This document shows positions 10,729-20,053 of a stretch of 64,000 nt of DNA, piece after piece. Below the pieces are notes generated by a model that was not told the DNA's origin, did not search any database, and saw only the letters and a program-made list of their open reading frames with translations. The stretch is from the NCBI GenBank assembly GCA_009829735.1, contig CM020618.1, positions 8,213,119-8,277,118 on the forward strand, written 5' to 3'. This stretch comes from Pyropia yezoensis (lineage: Eukaryota; Rhodophyta; Bangiophyceae; Bangiales; Bangiaceae). The position numbers and the translations under genes are program-made. How positions within the stretch are numbered: the stretch's first letter is position 1; every line of letters begins with the position of its first letter.

Positions 10729-12792
10729 ATGCCCGACCGCTCCACGCCCCCTCCACCGCTTTTGCCAACAGCACGACCCGTGCCGGGCGGTGGCGTCGAC
10801 TGCCCGTCATTGCCACGATCCCCGCTGCCGCAGCCGCCGCCGTCGCCGGGGGTGCCGCCCCCCCTGTCGCTGGCGCTGTCGTCGCTGGCGCTGTCGTCGC
10901 TGGCTCTGCCGTCACCCCCGCCGCCGCCCCCGCCGGCCGGCTCTTGGTGTGACCCCCTCTTCCCCAACCCGTCGCCGCGACCAGCGGCGGCCGGCACACC
11001 TGCCGCCTCCCCCAACGCCTCGTCGTGTGGGGTGGTTAGCCCCACGGCCATGCTGTCGGTCACCCCCGCTGGCGGCGCTGTGCCGCCACTGCCTGGCGGG
11101 GTGGCGCGTGTGTGTTGGTCGCCCTCGCCGGGGAACACGGGCGTAGAGCTCCCCAGCGGGCTGTCCCTGCCGCCCTGCTGGGGTGAGGACGATGGCGGGC
11201 AGCTAGACGGGCCGCTCCCAGAGCTCACCGCCCTGTGGCTTGCCGACGCGGCCGACGCGGCCATGGACATTCTCGAGGGCCCCTCCCAGGGGGCCGACGC
11301 TGGCGGGGGGTCGGCGCGCGGGACGGCTGCCGCCCTGCCGCGCCCGACCTCGCCCAGCCCATCTTCAGCGTCTTCCTCCCCGTCGGCGCGTCTACGCAGG
11401 GGTGCGTCGGCAATGACAGCCGAGGTGCCCGGTGATGGAGGGGAGAAGGGACGGACAGACGCCAGCGGCCGCCGCTCCAGCGTCGACGACGCTTCCGACG
11501 CAAGTGGCGTTGGGGGTGGGCGACTTCCTTCGGCTGGGATGGCCACCGTGACAGCGTCTGCGGCGGCAGAGACAATCGCGCTGGCAGCTGCCACGACAGA
11601 GGCGCTCCCGCCGCCGCCGCCCCATTGGCACACGTTGTTTGAGCCGCCCGCGGGCGGGAACGCCGACGTTGCCGCCGCTGCCGCCCGTTTGGCAGTAGAC
11701 GGCGTCTCACCATTTTGGTTTTCACAGCCACCGACCCCGCCGGTGCCGTCATTGGAGCCGTCGCCGCCGCCGCCGCCGCCGCCGGTTATCGCGGCGCGGC
11801 CGCTCTGGCCCCGCCCACCCTCGCTCGACACGCTCACCGCCGCCGCCACAGCCGTCACGTCGGCAGTCCCCACCGGCTGGGCCGCCTCGCAGTCCTCGCC
11901 AGAGGCAGACGAGCGGGCATTTGCCGCCTTTTGGTCCCCCGCCGCCACTTCTACCGTGGCCGCGCCCGTGTCGCTGGTGGGGCTGCCCGCCCTGACCGGC
12001 CGTGCCGCCGCTGAATCCGACGCCACCACGGCGGTGACAGCGGCGGTGACTGCAGCGGCAACGGCCGCGTGGGGCACTATCGCGCCGCTGCCCCTGGCTA
12101 CCGCTCCCGTATCTGACCTGACTGCTCAGCCGTCTGGGGCAACCACAGCCGGCGCGCCTGGTGGGGACGCCTTGATGGCAGGCAGTGGTGGTGGCGGCGG
12201 CGGCCATACCACGCCAGGACTCCCCTTTCAGGTGGCACCCGGAGGTGCGACAGGGGGCAGCACGCCGCCAGACGCCCCCGCGTTTGCCTCTGCCGGCGGG
12301 CGCTTGGCCGCCGCCCCTCTCCCCCCCCCCGGCGGCGCCTACCGCCGACGCCGCCGGCGCCTCTCCGACACCCCCCCCGCCGACACGCCGGCGGACAGCA
12401 AGGAGTGGCAGCGGGTGCTCCGCAACCGGGAGAGCGCGCGGCGGTCCAATGAGAAGCGCCGGCGGGTGTTGCTCGCCGCCCGCCGCGAGCGGCTGGCCGC
12501 CGCCGCGGCCGCCGCCGCCGCGGCTGTCGCGGCCGTCTCGGCTCCCAGGGGCGAGGGCGGACGGGGGGCGAGTGGCGGGACGCGGACGCTTTCCGCTGCC
12601 GCCACCACTACTGTGGCGGCGGCCGTCCAGACGCCACGGCCAGCGACGGCTGCAGCCACGACGGCCGTCGCCCCCCCCTCCGCGGCGGCCGCTATTGCCA
12701 GTGACGCCGTAGAGATGGGGACACCTGCGGGAGGGCCGGCAGTCGCACTCCCACCCAAGCAACCTCCGCCGGGAAGACAACGTCCGACGTAA
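10729..12792 (+). CDS. bZIP-like transcription factor candidate, low-complexity rich
   Basis: A 687-aa open frame made mostly of Pro/Ala/Ser/Gly low complexity. Near the C-terminus, residues 557-579 form a basic region of the bZIP type: SKEWQRVLRNRESARRSNEK followed by RRR. The segment NRESARRS at 566-573 is the plant/algal bZIP DNA-contact signature. The invariant Arg eight residues after the first Asn is replaced by Asn (N574), and the following region is Ala-rich with only weak Leu spacing, so a classical leucine zipper is not evident. The protein would be nuclear if real. A long open frame exists on the opposite strand (10395-12077) but has no motif. The start codon is uncertain. The alternative is a degenerate or chance basic stretch, but the match in order and spacing makes a real bZIP relative more likely. 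Confidence 0.55.
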   Translation: MPDRSTPPPPLLPTARPVPGGGVDCPSLPRSPLPQPPPSPGVPPPLSLALSSLALSSLALPSPPPPPPPAGSWCDPLFPNPSPRPAAAGTPAASPNASSCGVVSPTAMLSVTPAGGAVPPLPGGVARVCWSPSPGNTGVELPSGLSLPPCWGEDDGGQLDGPLPELTALWLADAADAAMDILEGPSQGADAGGGSARGTAAALPRPTSPSPSSASSSPSARLRRGASAMTAEVPGDGGEKGRTDASGRRSSVDDASDASGVGGGRLPSAGMATVTASAAAETIALAAATTEALPPPPPHWHTLFEPPAGGNADVAAAAARLAVDGVSPFWFSQPPTPPVPSLEPSPPPPPPPVIAARPLWPRPPSLDTLTAAATAVTSAVPTGWAASQSSPEADERAFAAFWSPAATSTVAAPVSLVGLPALTGRAAAESDATTAVTAAVTAAATAAWGTIAPLPLATAPVSDLTAQPSGATTAGAPGGDALMAGSGGGGGGHTTPGLPFQVAPGGATGGSTPPDAPAFASAGGRLAAAPLPPPGGAYRRRRRRLSDTPPADTPADSKEWQRVLRNRESARRSNEKRRRVLLAARRERLAAAAAAAAAAVAAVSAPRGEGGRGASGGTRTLSAAATTTVAAAVQTPRPATAAATTAVAPPSAAAAIASDAVEMGTPAGGPAVALPPKQPPPGRQRPT

Positions 12793-14437
12793 CCGCCGCC
12801 GCCGCCTCGGCTGTCATCTTGGCCCAGACTGGTGGTGCGCAGCAGAACTTGCGCCGCATGCATGACGAGCATCCTCGCGCGCGCGCGCGCTGGGGGAGGG
12901 GGGTGGGGGAGTTCAGGCCCGCGGCCGTGACGGCGGCAGTATCATGGGGTGCCACGCCTGCGAGTGAAGCCGCCTCGTGTCCCATGTACCCGATGGGCGG
13001 GTAGGGGGAGGGTAGGAAGAGGAGGAGAGTCGGGCGGGAGGGCGGGCACCCGCCCTCGGTGCGGCACCACCGCCCCGGCCAGCCCCCAGCGTCGCGGCCG
13101 GCCGCCGCTCCGCGCGAGGCGGCCGCGGCGGCGGCCACGGCGGGACACGGCCGCGGGCGCGTCTGCATAAATGCCGTGAGTGCCGGCAGACACGCCAGTA
13201 GGGAGGCCACCCCGTCGCTCTTGCGACGTCTGGGGGGGCGTCACCGGGCGGCACACTCCTTGGCGCACGCACGGCGCGGGCGGGGTTGTCCCTGCCTCCC
13301 CGCCGCCTCGCCCGCCCCCCCCCCCTGTACCCCCCACTGGGGGCTGCCCAGCCCGTACAAGAGCCCAGAAAGGGACACACACCGCCTTATTGGGTGCTCG
13401 CCGCGGCCACCGCGACCACCGGGGCGGGAGGGGCGGTGGTGGTGGCGGGGTGGCCCCACCCGTCCGCCCCTCCCCCCCCTCCCTACGAAAACGAAGTGCA
13501 CGGTCACCCGGCCAGCGGGACCCTCGTGGCGTCGGCCGCCCGGTTGCGCGCCTGCAGTCCGGCTCCCCGCGTGCACAAGGCACCGTGCAGTAGGCCGGCA
13601 GTTGGCCGTGGGCCATGGCGGGGTGAGGGGGAAATGGGTTGGCAGCATGACACGGTCGCCCAGAGCCGGGGAGCACTGGGAGAAGAAAACCACGAAAGGG
13701 GGGGGGGGGGGGGGGGGGGGGTGCTCCGATGGCAGGTGCCAAACACTGTGACAGGGTCGCCCGTAGGCGGGGAATTCCATGCGAAGTTCGTGAACTAAGA
13801 ATACACAGGAATCACTCAGACAGGGGGGGGCTGTGGGCGGTGACGTTGCATACATACAATCGACCTGTCGGTGCGCTCACCCAGGTGAGTCGTCTCTGAC
13901 GGTCCCCACGCCCCCCTCGCCCCCCCTACGCCTTGGGATGCAAAAAAGACGCCGCGTGGGATAAAGCGCCGCCCCAGGTCGGCGGCGGCCACACGTCCCC
14001 GCGGCCACCTTGCCAGCGGTGCGCCGCTGGCAGCGGGCCGCGGTATATAACCCCCAGTGCAGTCAGTGGCGGGGGGGGGGCGTGGGTGGCATGGCGGTAG
14101 GTGGTAGCGGGTCGACAGCCCGCCACGCGTGCGGGGCCGGCGGCGGTGCCCGTCTGGCCGCGACAAGGGGAGGGACAGCGGGGGAGGAGGGGGTGGGGGG
14201 GGGGGCAGGTGTGCCGTGTGCTGTCCCTGCAGCCCCGCCGCACTGCGGCAACATCCGAGGGGAGGGGGGCGGGGCGGGGTGGGAACAAGAAAAGAAACGG
14301 GAGTGACGGACCGCGGGCCAGCTCCGCAACCTCTGGTGCTTTAGCTTACAAGGGACAGTACCTACACCCCCCCCCCGCCTCCACGGTCACCAAAATTGCT
14401 TCCTCCCCCGTGTCCTCCCCCCCCCCCTCCTTCCACC
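12793..14437. other. No recognisable gene; G homopolymers
   Basis: The stretch contains a (CG)n run near 12876-12890, a 24-base G run at 13698-13721 and several shorter G or C runs. Open frames overlap on all strands and none carries a motif I recognise. GGTATATAA at about 14040-14048 is TATA-like, but no gene start follows it. Confidence 0.4.
13698..13721 (+). repeat. Poly-G tract (24 G)
   Basis: An uninterrupted run of 24 G. Such runs are error-prone in assembly, and their length may not be reliable. It can also form G-quadruplex structures. Confidence 0.95.
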
Positions 14438-16638
14438 TCAGAGCCCATTCAGAAACGCCAGCACGTCCGCCTGACTTCGCGGTGGGTGTGGGTTGAACAG
14501 CCGCACCGCCCGCCGGTCACGCAGGGCAGAGGCCACCTCCTCAAACCCCCCGTCGCCGCTCAAAATCGTAAACGGGACGCCCGCGGGCACGTCCAGGTGC
14601 CGCTTGGTGAGCGTCACGGTCAGCCGAAAGTCCGCCGCATCGTGCCTGCTGCCGGCAGGGTAGAACTGGACCCGCCGCCGCCGGGCCGCCACTGCGAGAC
14701 CGCGCGGCAGCGGCCGTGGCAGCCGCAGCGCCGTGGCGCCGCCGTAAAAGACCAGCACCACCACCGACGGCGATAGGGTGGGGGGGAGGAGCGACAGGAA
14801 GCACTGGTAATTGTCCGCGTCGACGGCGAGCACGTGCGTGAGGGGGCCAGATAGGTCGGCAGTGGCGGCGAGCAGGCTGGGCGGGATGCCCGCATAGTAG
14901 CCAAGGGAGGCCCCGCCCCTGGCGGGTGCGCCCGGGCCAGGCGCTGCCGCGGAGGGGGCGGGGAGAGCAGAGGGGGGGGGGGGAGGGCGGCTGACGAGCC
15001 ACCGCCGCCCCTGGCGGTGGCGGCACCGGCCGTCGCGGGGGCAGCCTGCAAGGCCGTCTGGCCACCGACGCCACCGCCGCCCGTCAGGGCAGAGGGGGCG
15101 CCAAAGGGCAGAGCCGCCGCGACTGTGGACCAGGGAGGCAAAGGTGACGAGGTGGCAGCGGCGACGGGCGGCAGCGGGCGGGCGCTCCTGCCCCCTCGTG
15201 GTCGCCCGCGGAACGGGGAGTGGCGTGCCTTGACCACCCCCCCCGCAGCAGCAGGCGGCGGCGGCCACGGGGACCCATCAGAGCGACCTCGACCGCGGCC
15301 GCCGCCGCCACCTCCACCCCGCCCGCCCCGCCCATCCCGTCCATCCCGCCCGCCCCGCCCATCTCGTCCATCCCGCCCGCCGCGCCCGTCCCCTGCACCT
15401 CGCTCGCCACCCCGCCCGCCCCGTGCACCTCGCTCGCCACCCCGTCCGCCTCGTTCACCGCTCCGCCCGCTGCCGCTGCCGCCGCGGCGTCTTCCGCCCC
15501 GACGTTTGTCCCTTTGTGGCAGGGGGGCTGCCAGGTCGGTGCCCACATACTCCACGAGGTCATCAGTGTCAGACCCTGACGGCGCCGCCTCAGAACCACT
15601 CAGCAGGTCCACCACCTCCTCCTCCTTGGGGTGAGCGGGCCAGGGAGCCTCCGTCGACGGACCCGGGGCGGCGGGAGCGAAAGGCGCAACGGCGGCGGTG
15701 GTGGGAGAGGCCGCGGATGATGGAGCCGCCTCGTCGTCGCTGCTGTCTACGTAAATGACGGCGTCGGCTGCAGCATATGCGCTGCCTGCTGGCCATTCAG
15801 GGGGGGGGGGGGGGATGCCTGTCGCGGTGAACGGTGGTAGGGGTCCCCCCGCCGCCGCGGCCGACCCGTGCACAGAGGTAGATTGCAACAAAGAGGACAA
15901 ACGTGCAACCTGGTCGGGCTCTGCCGCCGTCGTAGCCGCCGCCGCGGGCGGTACCGGCTGAGGCCAACGGGCACGGCGGGCGGGGGCGGCGACGGACCAC
16001 CTGGTCCCAGATGCCGCCGCCGCCGCCGAGGCGGCCGGTAGCGGCGCTGACGGTGTCGGCCATGGCAGCAGGGGTGAGATTGGAGGCACGCTGGCGGTAG
16101 CGGGGGAGGCACCAAGTGCAGGGTGGGGAGTCTCAGGCCAGGGGGGCACAGCTGCTAACGGGGAAAGGGGCACCCCCGGCCAAGAAAACGTCCCAAACAG
16201 GGCGGGCGCGGCGGGGGCGGCATCGGGGGAGACGCGAGCGTCAGAGGCCGCGGGGGGGGCGGGAACCACCTGAGCGGCGGAAGCGCCGGGGGAGGCGGGG
16301 ACGGCGAGGGCGGCGGGGGCGGCGGAGGCGGCGGGTGCGACGTGCGCCGCAGGGGTGGTGTCTGCCGCCCCTCCCCGGCGGTGTGGCCTGCCGCTCGCGA
16401 CAGCGCCGACACGGTCAGCCCTGCGCGCTGACGCTGAGGGGCCAGCCGACGAGGCGCCAGCCGATGAGGCAGCCGCCTCCCTACCAACGGCATCGGGGGG
16501 GTCTGTCCAAACGTCCTCACCGCCCGTGGCCAAGGCAGCCGTCACCGCGGTGGCCGCGGCAGAGAAGTAGCGGCCACGGGCGCCAACCAGACGACGTGGT
16601 TGGGCCGCCCGCACCCTGCCGCCGTGGCCGGCCGCCAT
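14438..16638 (-). CDS. RGG-rich protein with C-terminal NYN/PIN-like nuclease domain
   Basis: The last 130 or so codons (14438-14836) encode a PIN/NYN-like fold resembling the C-terminal domain of animal ZNF451-type proteins. A first acidic strand reads LAVDADNY, followed by VVVLVFYGG, then RHDAADFRL, PFTILSGDGGFEEV and a final RLFNPH. The Asp residues in VDADN, HDAAD and SGDGG sit where PIN/NYN nucleases bind metal. Upstream, from 16638, a second frame gives an Ala/Pro-rich region, an acidic segment (about 15560-15620) and an Arg-Gly repeat (about 15290-15500) typical of RNA-binding proteins. An intron at 15026-14944 (83 nt, GTGCCG donor, long C/T tract, GGCAG acceptor) would link them into about 705 aa. 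That intron is my proposal; an indel in the C run is the alternative. A role in RNA processing or decay is inferred. Confidence 0.55.
14944..15026 (-). other. Proposed small intron of the NYN/PIN-like gene
   Basis: An 83-nt segment with GT at its 5' end and a strong C/T tract ending in CGGCAG. Phases on both sides agree (phase 1). It is not the only possible donor, so the left boundary is tentative. Confidence 0.4.
15290..15480 (-). repeat. Arg-Gly coding repeat
   Basis: Imperfect tandem units of 12-15 bp, C/G-rich on the plus strand, encode GRGGRDGRD- and GERGGRGG-type repeats on the minus strand. The translated composition is that of an RGG box. Repetition may make copy number variable. 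Confidence 0.7.
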
Positions 16639-17740
16639 GAGTGGTCAGGCACTGCAGAAGGAAAGCAAAAGAGGGGGGAAGAAGAGGTGTGGGTTGGTTT
16701 GGCGCCGACGAGTGAACGGAAACAGAGAACAGGACTGCCAAGGTGAGAACAGGCGCGCGGAAGGCCGCGCTCAGCAAAAAACAAGGGGGCGGGGGGGGGG
16801 GGCGGGGGGGAGGGGCGGGCAGGCCACTCGAAGGATGGCGTCAGAGACAGCTGCACGTCCCGCCCCCACCTCTTTCCGCCAGTGCAGGTGTCGATGGCAC
16901 GGCAAGAAAGGAAGGTGCGACGGCCGTAGATGGAAGCGGGTGCGTCTCGCTCTTGTTCGCTGCTCGTGCCCGGCCAGGAGGGAGGAGCGGACGAGCGTGG
17001 CGGGAGCGGCTTGCCTTCAAAAACAGGTTCTCCCGCACCAACCACCCAGACGTTGCTGGCGAGTCAGCCAGTAGCAGTGCACGTGACGCGAATCCAAAAC
17101 CGAGAATCTTCAATGTTTTAAATGGGGTCCAATGCTCACTTAACCAATTTCGGTCGAGCGGCGCTCACGGTACGATCATGGCAGGAGTCGGCCTCCAGTC
17201 GCGGCTCGGTCGTTCCATGCAGCCAATCAACGCCCTCGATCGAGATTGCCTCGGTCAGCTGACGGTCGACAAAAACTGGTCACAGCATTGGACGACTGTT
17301 TTCCCAACTTGAGTCTGTCCTCGCGCAAGGTGCAGCCTGCTGAGGTGACTGCCCGGATGCACTGCGCTTTGCCGAGCGGCTGCATCGTCTCCCACAGATG
17401 TCTTTCCTCGCCTAGACACACACACCTGCGCCCTCGCTTGGTCCCGCTCCACATCCTCTTCCTCGGCGGCTCACGAGGATGCGGTCCCACCGTAGCAAGA
17501 CGGCCAGCCAGACAGATGCTCTATCCCAAACAGTATTAAAGTGGGTCACACGCTCCCTGCCGGCTACGCTGCACACAAGCCACCATACCACCCAGAGATA
17601 CAATCTACACAGGGCGGACAGGAAGCATCGCGGGGCCCATCAACCTCGGGGCTGCCAAGAATAACGGCAGGCATGTCGGACGAAAACACGCTGACCACAG
17701 CGCTAACCCTTCTCGCACATCAATGACGGCGCCAGCCAAG
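16639..17740. other. No recognisable gene; possible promoter of the NYN/PIN-like gene
   Basis: This lies between the start of the minus-strand NYN/PIN-like gene and the end of the next minus-strand gene. It contains a G-rich run at about 16788-16820 and a CCAAT motif near 17222. No open frame is convincing. Confidence 0.4.
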
Positions 17741-20053
17741 TCACAACTCACGCATACTATCCCCGTGACCAAAAGCACTCCACAGTGCCCGCTCCAGTCC
17801 TTCCAGCTGCGCCGCCTGCACTGCCCGCTGCCCTGCTGCGCTAGCCTTGTTGGCCAGATTCCGGACGGCACTGCGCGCGGCATGCAGGCGAGCCTGAGCA
17901 GCTCCCTCCCCATCACCCGCGACACCTTCTCCAGTGACCACAACCGGAGCATACGCCACCTCGTCCGAGGCAACTCGCACATGAGCGCGCGCAGCTTCCA
18001 GTTCCTCCCGATGCGTCGCCTTCCACTCATCGCGGGCGGCTTCACCAGCCTGCCGTGCGGCGGCGTTCACCGCCGCGACCGCGGCCGGGCCAGCAGCAGC
18101 CGTCAACTCCCTCGTCAGCGCCCACACCCGCGCGCGGCGAGAGGCGCGAGAAACAAACGCCGCCTTGCAGTTGGAGAGGCGAGCAACTACGGGAGGGGGC
18201 GGAGTGGGGTTGAGCCGAGAAACATTGGCCATCCGCCATTCGTTTGCAGCTGCAGCCGCGGTGGCTTCCACAGCCGCCGCGACTCGGGCCATGGCGGCCT
18301 CGGCACCACCTGCCGCAGAAGCCGGGTCTGATGAGCTGCTACTGCCGCCACCTGGAGGCGGTGGAGGCGCACCACTGCCACCACCCGGAGCTGGAGCTGC
18401 TCCGCCCGGTGAAAAAGCTCCACTGCCCCCGAACGGAGGTGAAGCATCTCCGCCTGAGGGAGAACCGCCGTGGCCGCCTGGCTGTGAAGCCTGCGCGTTG
18501 GCTTGAAGGGGGGCACTTCCTTCTTGCCCCGACGTATCGCCACAATCCTCGGCGGGCGCACCAGCCCCACCAAGAGAGCCCGTGTCGCTTCCACTGATGT
18601 CTGCTGAGGTAAACGCTCGGTCGACTGTGTTCGATGTCAATGCCACTGCTTGCGATGGGCCCGAGAAGAGCAGAGGCCACGATGGGGTCGGCGCACCCAG
18701 CGGCAGACTCCGGCTCAGGTCCGCTGGCGCCAGAGATGACCACAGGGCAGCGGTATCGCCAAGAGACCCATACTGGCCGGGGGGACTTGGCGAGCGTTCC
18801 CCCGACTCGGGGGATGAGGTCACCACGGGGTTGGATCGGAAGAAGTCGTACGGCTGGAACGGAATGCCACCCGCCATAGATAAAGTCACGGGCGCCGGGG
18901 AGCTGACTACGGGCAGAGGCGGACGACCACCACTACAGTCGCCGACGACGCCGCGGCTGCCAGAAGATGCAGGAAAAGTTGGGAGGTCCGGCACGTGCGC
19001 GACTGGGGGAATCGTGGGCCTCCTTCCGTGAGAGCCTTCTCCTCTGGTCGCTGCCGCAGAAGCCCAACGGAACGCCTCGGAGGAAAATCCGCCGCTCACC
19101 CCGGACTGTGGGTGCAACGACATTGACACTGGCGGCCGCGTTGCATCAGTCGGGACATTATGTCCCGCTGTGGTGGCGGGCACCCCTCCCCAGCGGAGCG
19201 CCTCGGCGGAGGCCCCGTCGACCAAGCCCGGCAGCGGCTGCAGCGAGGATGACACGGGTGGCCGGGTCGCATCATGTGGGACACGAAGATCCAAAGAGGC
19301 CCCGGGCACTCCTCCCATGGGGGCCATCATCGTGGAACCTGGACCTCCACTGCCATCTTGAGGAAGCGCCGTCCACGTCGCGCCCTCCCCTTCAGTAGGC
19401 ACGTACAGTCCGTCTAGCTCGCCACGGGAGGCATTGCTGCTGGTAACTGGGCCACCGGCAACTTGGCCACCCCAACCACCACCACCTCCTCCTGTCCCGG
19501 CCGCCATGGTTGCCATCGGCCGCAACCGGAGCGACAGCAATTGCTCCTTATCTCCCACCGGCGACGAGGCCACTGCCGGTGGCTCATCTGCTCCTTCTCT
19601 TGACGCGGCCTTGGCCACGACGTCAAGGACGCCTGGCGAAGGAACCCCCATGATGTTATCAGCTGGCAGGGGCACGGTCCACGTTGGGCTCTCGACCCCA
19701 GCCCCAGGACTCCAGGATCCCCACGAGCCGCTACAGCCTGGGGCGATGGGAGACTGCATGCCACCACCCAGGGTCGGTGATGGAGCCACGGTGGGCGCAA
19801 GGGAGGGCCTCTCCTGGGTGAGGCCCGAGAGCCCTGTCGTGCGAGTGGGTGGGAGGGAGAGGGAGAACAATGGCGAGCACATATCCATCATGGCGGACGA
19901 AGACGGCGGAACCAAGTCGCTACTTTGGAGAGGAAGGGGTGGAAGGCCGCGGCGGGCGGACACGCCAGGCGGATGGTCAGGATGGCCACCCACAGAGGGC
20001 TCCCCATTGGGCACATCGCTGGGGTCCATGATACCAGACGGCCGAGGGTGCAA
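17741..20053 (-). CDS. bZIP-like protein with long Ser/Pro/Gly-rich N-terminus
   Basis: A 770-aa open frame with more balanced composition than its overlapping alternatives. Residues 625-642 read RLSNCKAAFVSRASRRAR, which fits the bZIP basic region: N628, seven residues, then R636 (N-x7-R), with Ala-Ala at +3/+4 and Ser before the Arg. The following WALTREL is a short heptad start, but the rest of the C-terminus (about 650-770) is Ala-rich helix without a long regular leucine zipper. Residues 1-560 are low complexity and include two copies of a unit of about 42 residues (starting at 258 and 300, sharing DATRPPVS) and a Gly/Pro stretch at 525-570. A nuclear DNA-binding role is inferred. The start at 20053 is the first Met; Met9 is an alternative. 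It may be an algal-specific bZIP; I cannot name an orthologue. Confidence 0.55.
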   Translation of the reverse strand: MHPRPSGIMDPSDVPNGEPSVGGHPDHPPGVSARRGLPPLPLQSSDLVPPSSSAMMDMCSPLFSLSLPPTRTTGLSGLTQERPSLAPTVAPSPTLGGGMQSPIAPGCSGSWGSWSPGAGVESPTWTVPLPADNIMGVPSPGVLDVVAKAASREGADEPPAVASSPVGDKEQLLSLRLRPMATMAAGTGGGGGGWGGQVAGGPVTSSNASRGELDGLYVPTEGEGATWTALPQDGSGGPGSTMMAPMGGVPGASLDLRVPHDATRPPVSSSLQPLPGLVDGASAEALRWGGVPATTAGHNVPTDATRPPVSMSLHPQSGVSGGFSSEAFRWASAAATRGEGSHGRRPTIPPVAHVPDLPTFPASSGSRGVVGDCSGGRPPLPVVSSPAPVTLSMAGGIPFQPYDFFRSNPVVTSSPESGERSPSPPGQYGSLGDTAALWSSLAPADLSRSLPLGAPTPSWPLLFSGPSQAVALTSNTVDRAFTSADISGSDTGSLGGAGAPAEDCGDTSGQEGSAPLQANAQASQPGGHGGSPSGGDASPPFGGSGAFSPGGAAPAPGGGSGAPPPPPGGGSSSSSDPASAAGGAEAAMARVAAAVEATAAAAANEWRMANVSRLNPTPPPPVVARLSNCKAAFVSRASRRARVWALTRELTAAAGPAAVAAVNAAARQAGEAARDEWKATHREELEAARAHVRVASDEVAYAPVVVTGEGVAGDGEGAAQARLHAARSAVRNLANKASAAGQRAVQAAQLEGLERALWSAFGHGDSMREL
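19040..19285 (-). repeat. Internal duplicated unit in the second bZIP-like gene
   Basis: Two adjacent units of about 126 bp encode about 42 residues each. Both contain a VPxDATRPPVS core followed about 20 residues later by EA(L/F)RW. They differ at many positions, so this is an older duplication rather than a recent slippage event. Confidence 0.75.

Noticed and set aside
10395-12077. 560-codon open frame on the minus strand overlapping the first bZIP-like gene
   Set aside because: It has no motif, is Gly/Ala-rich as expected for the reverse of Pro/Ala codons, and the plus strand carries the basic region.
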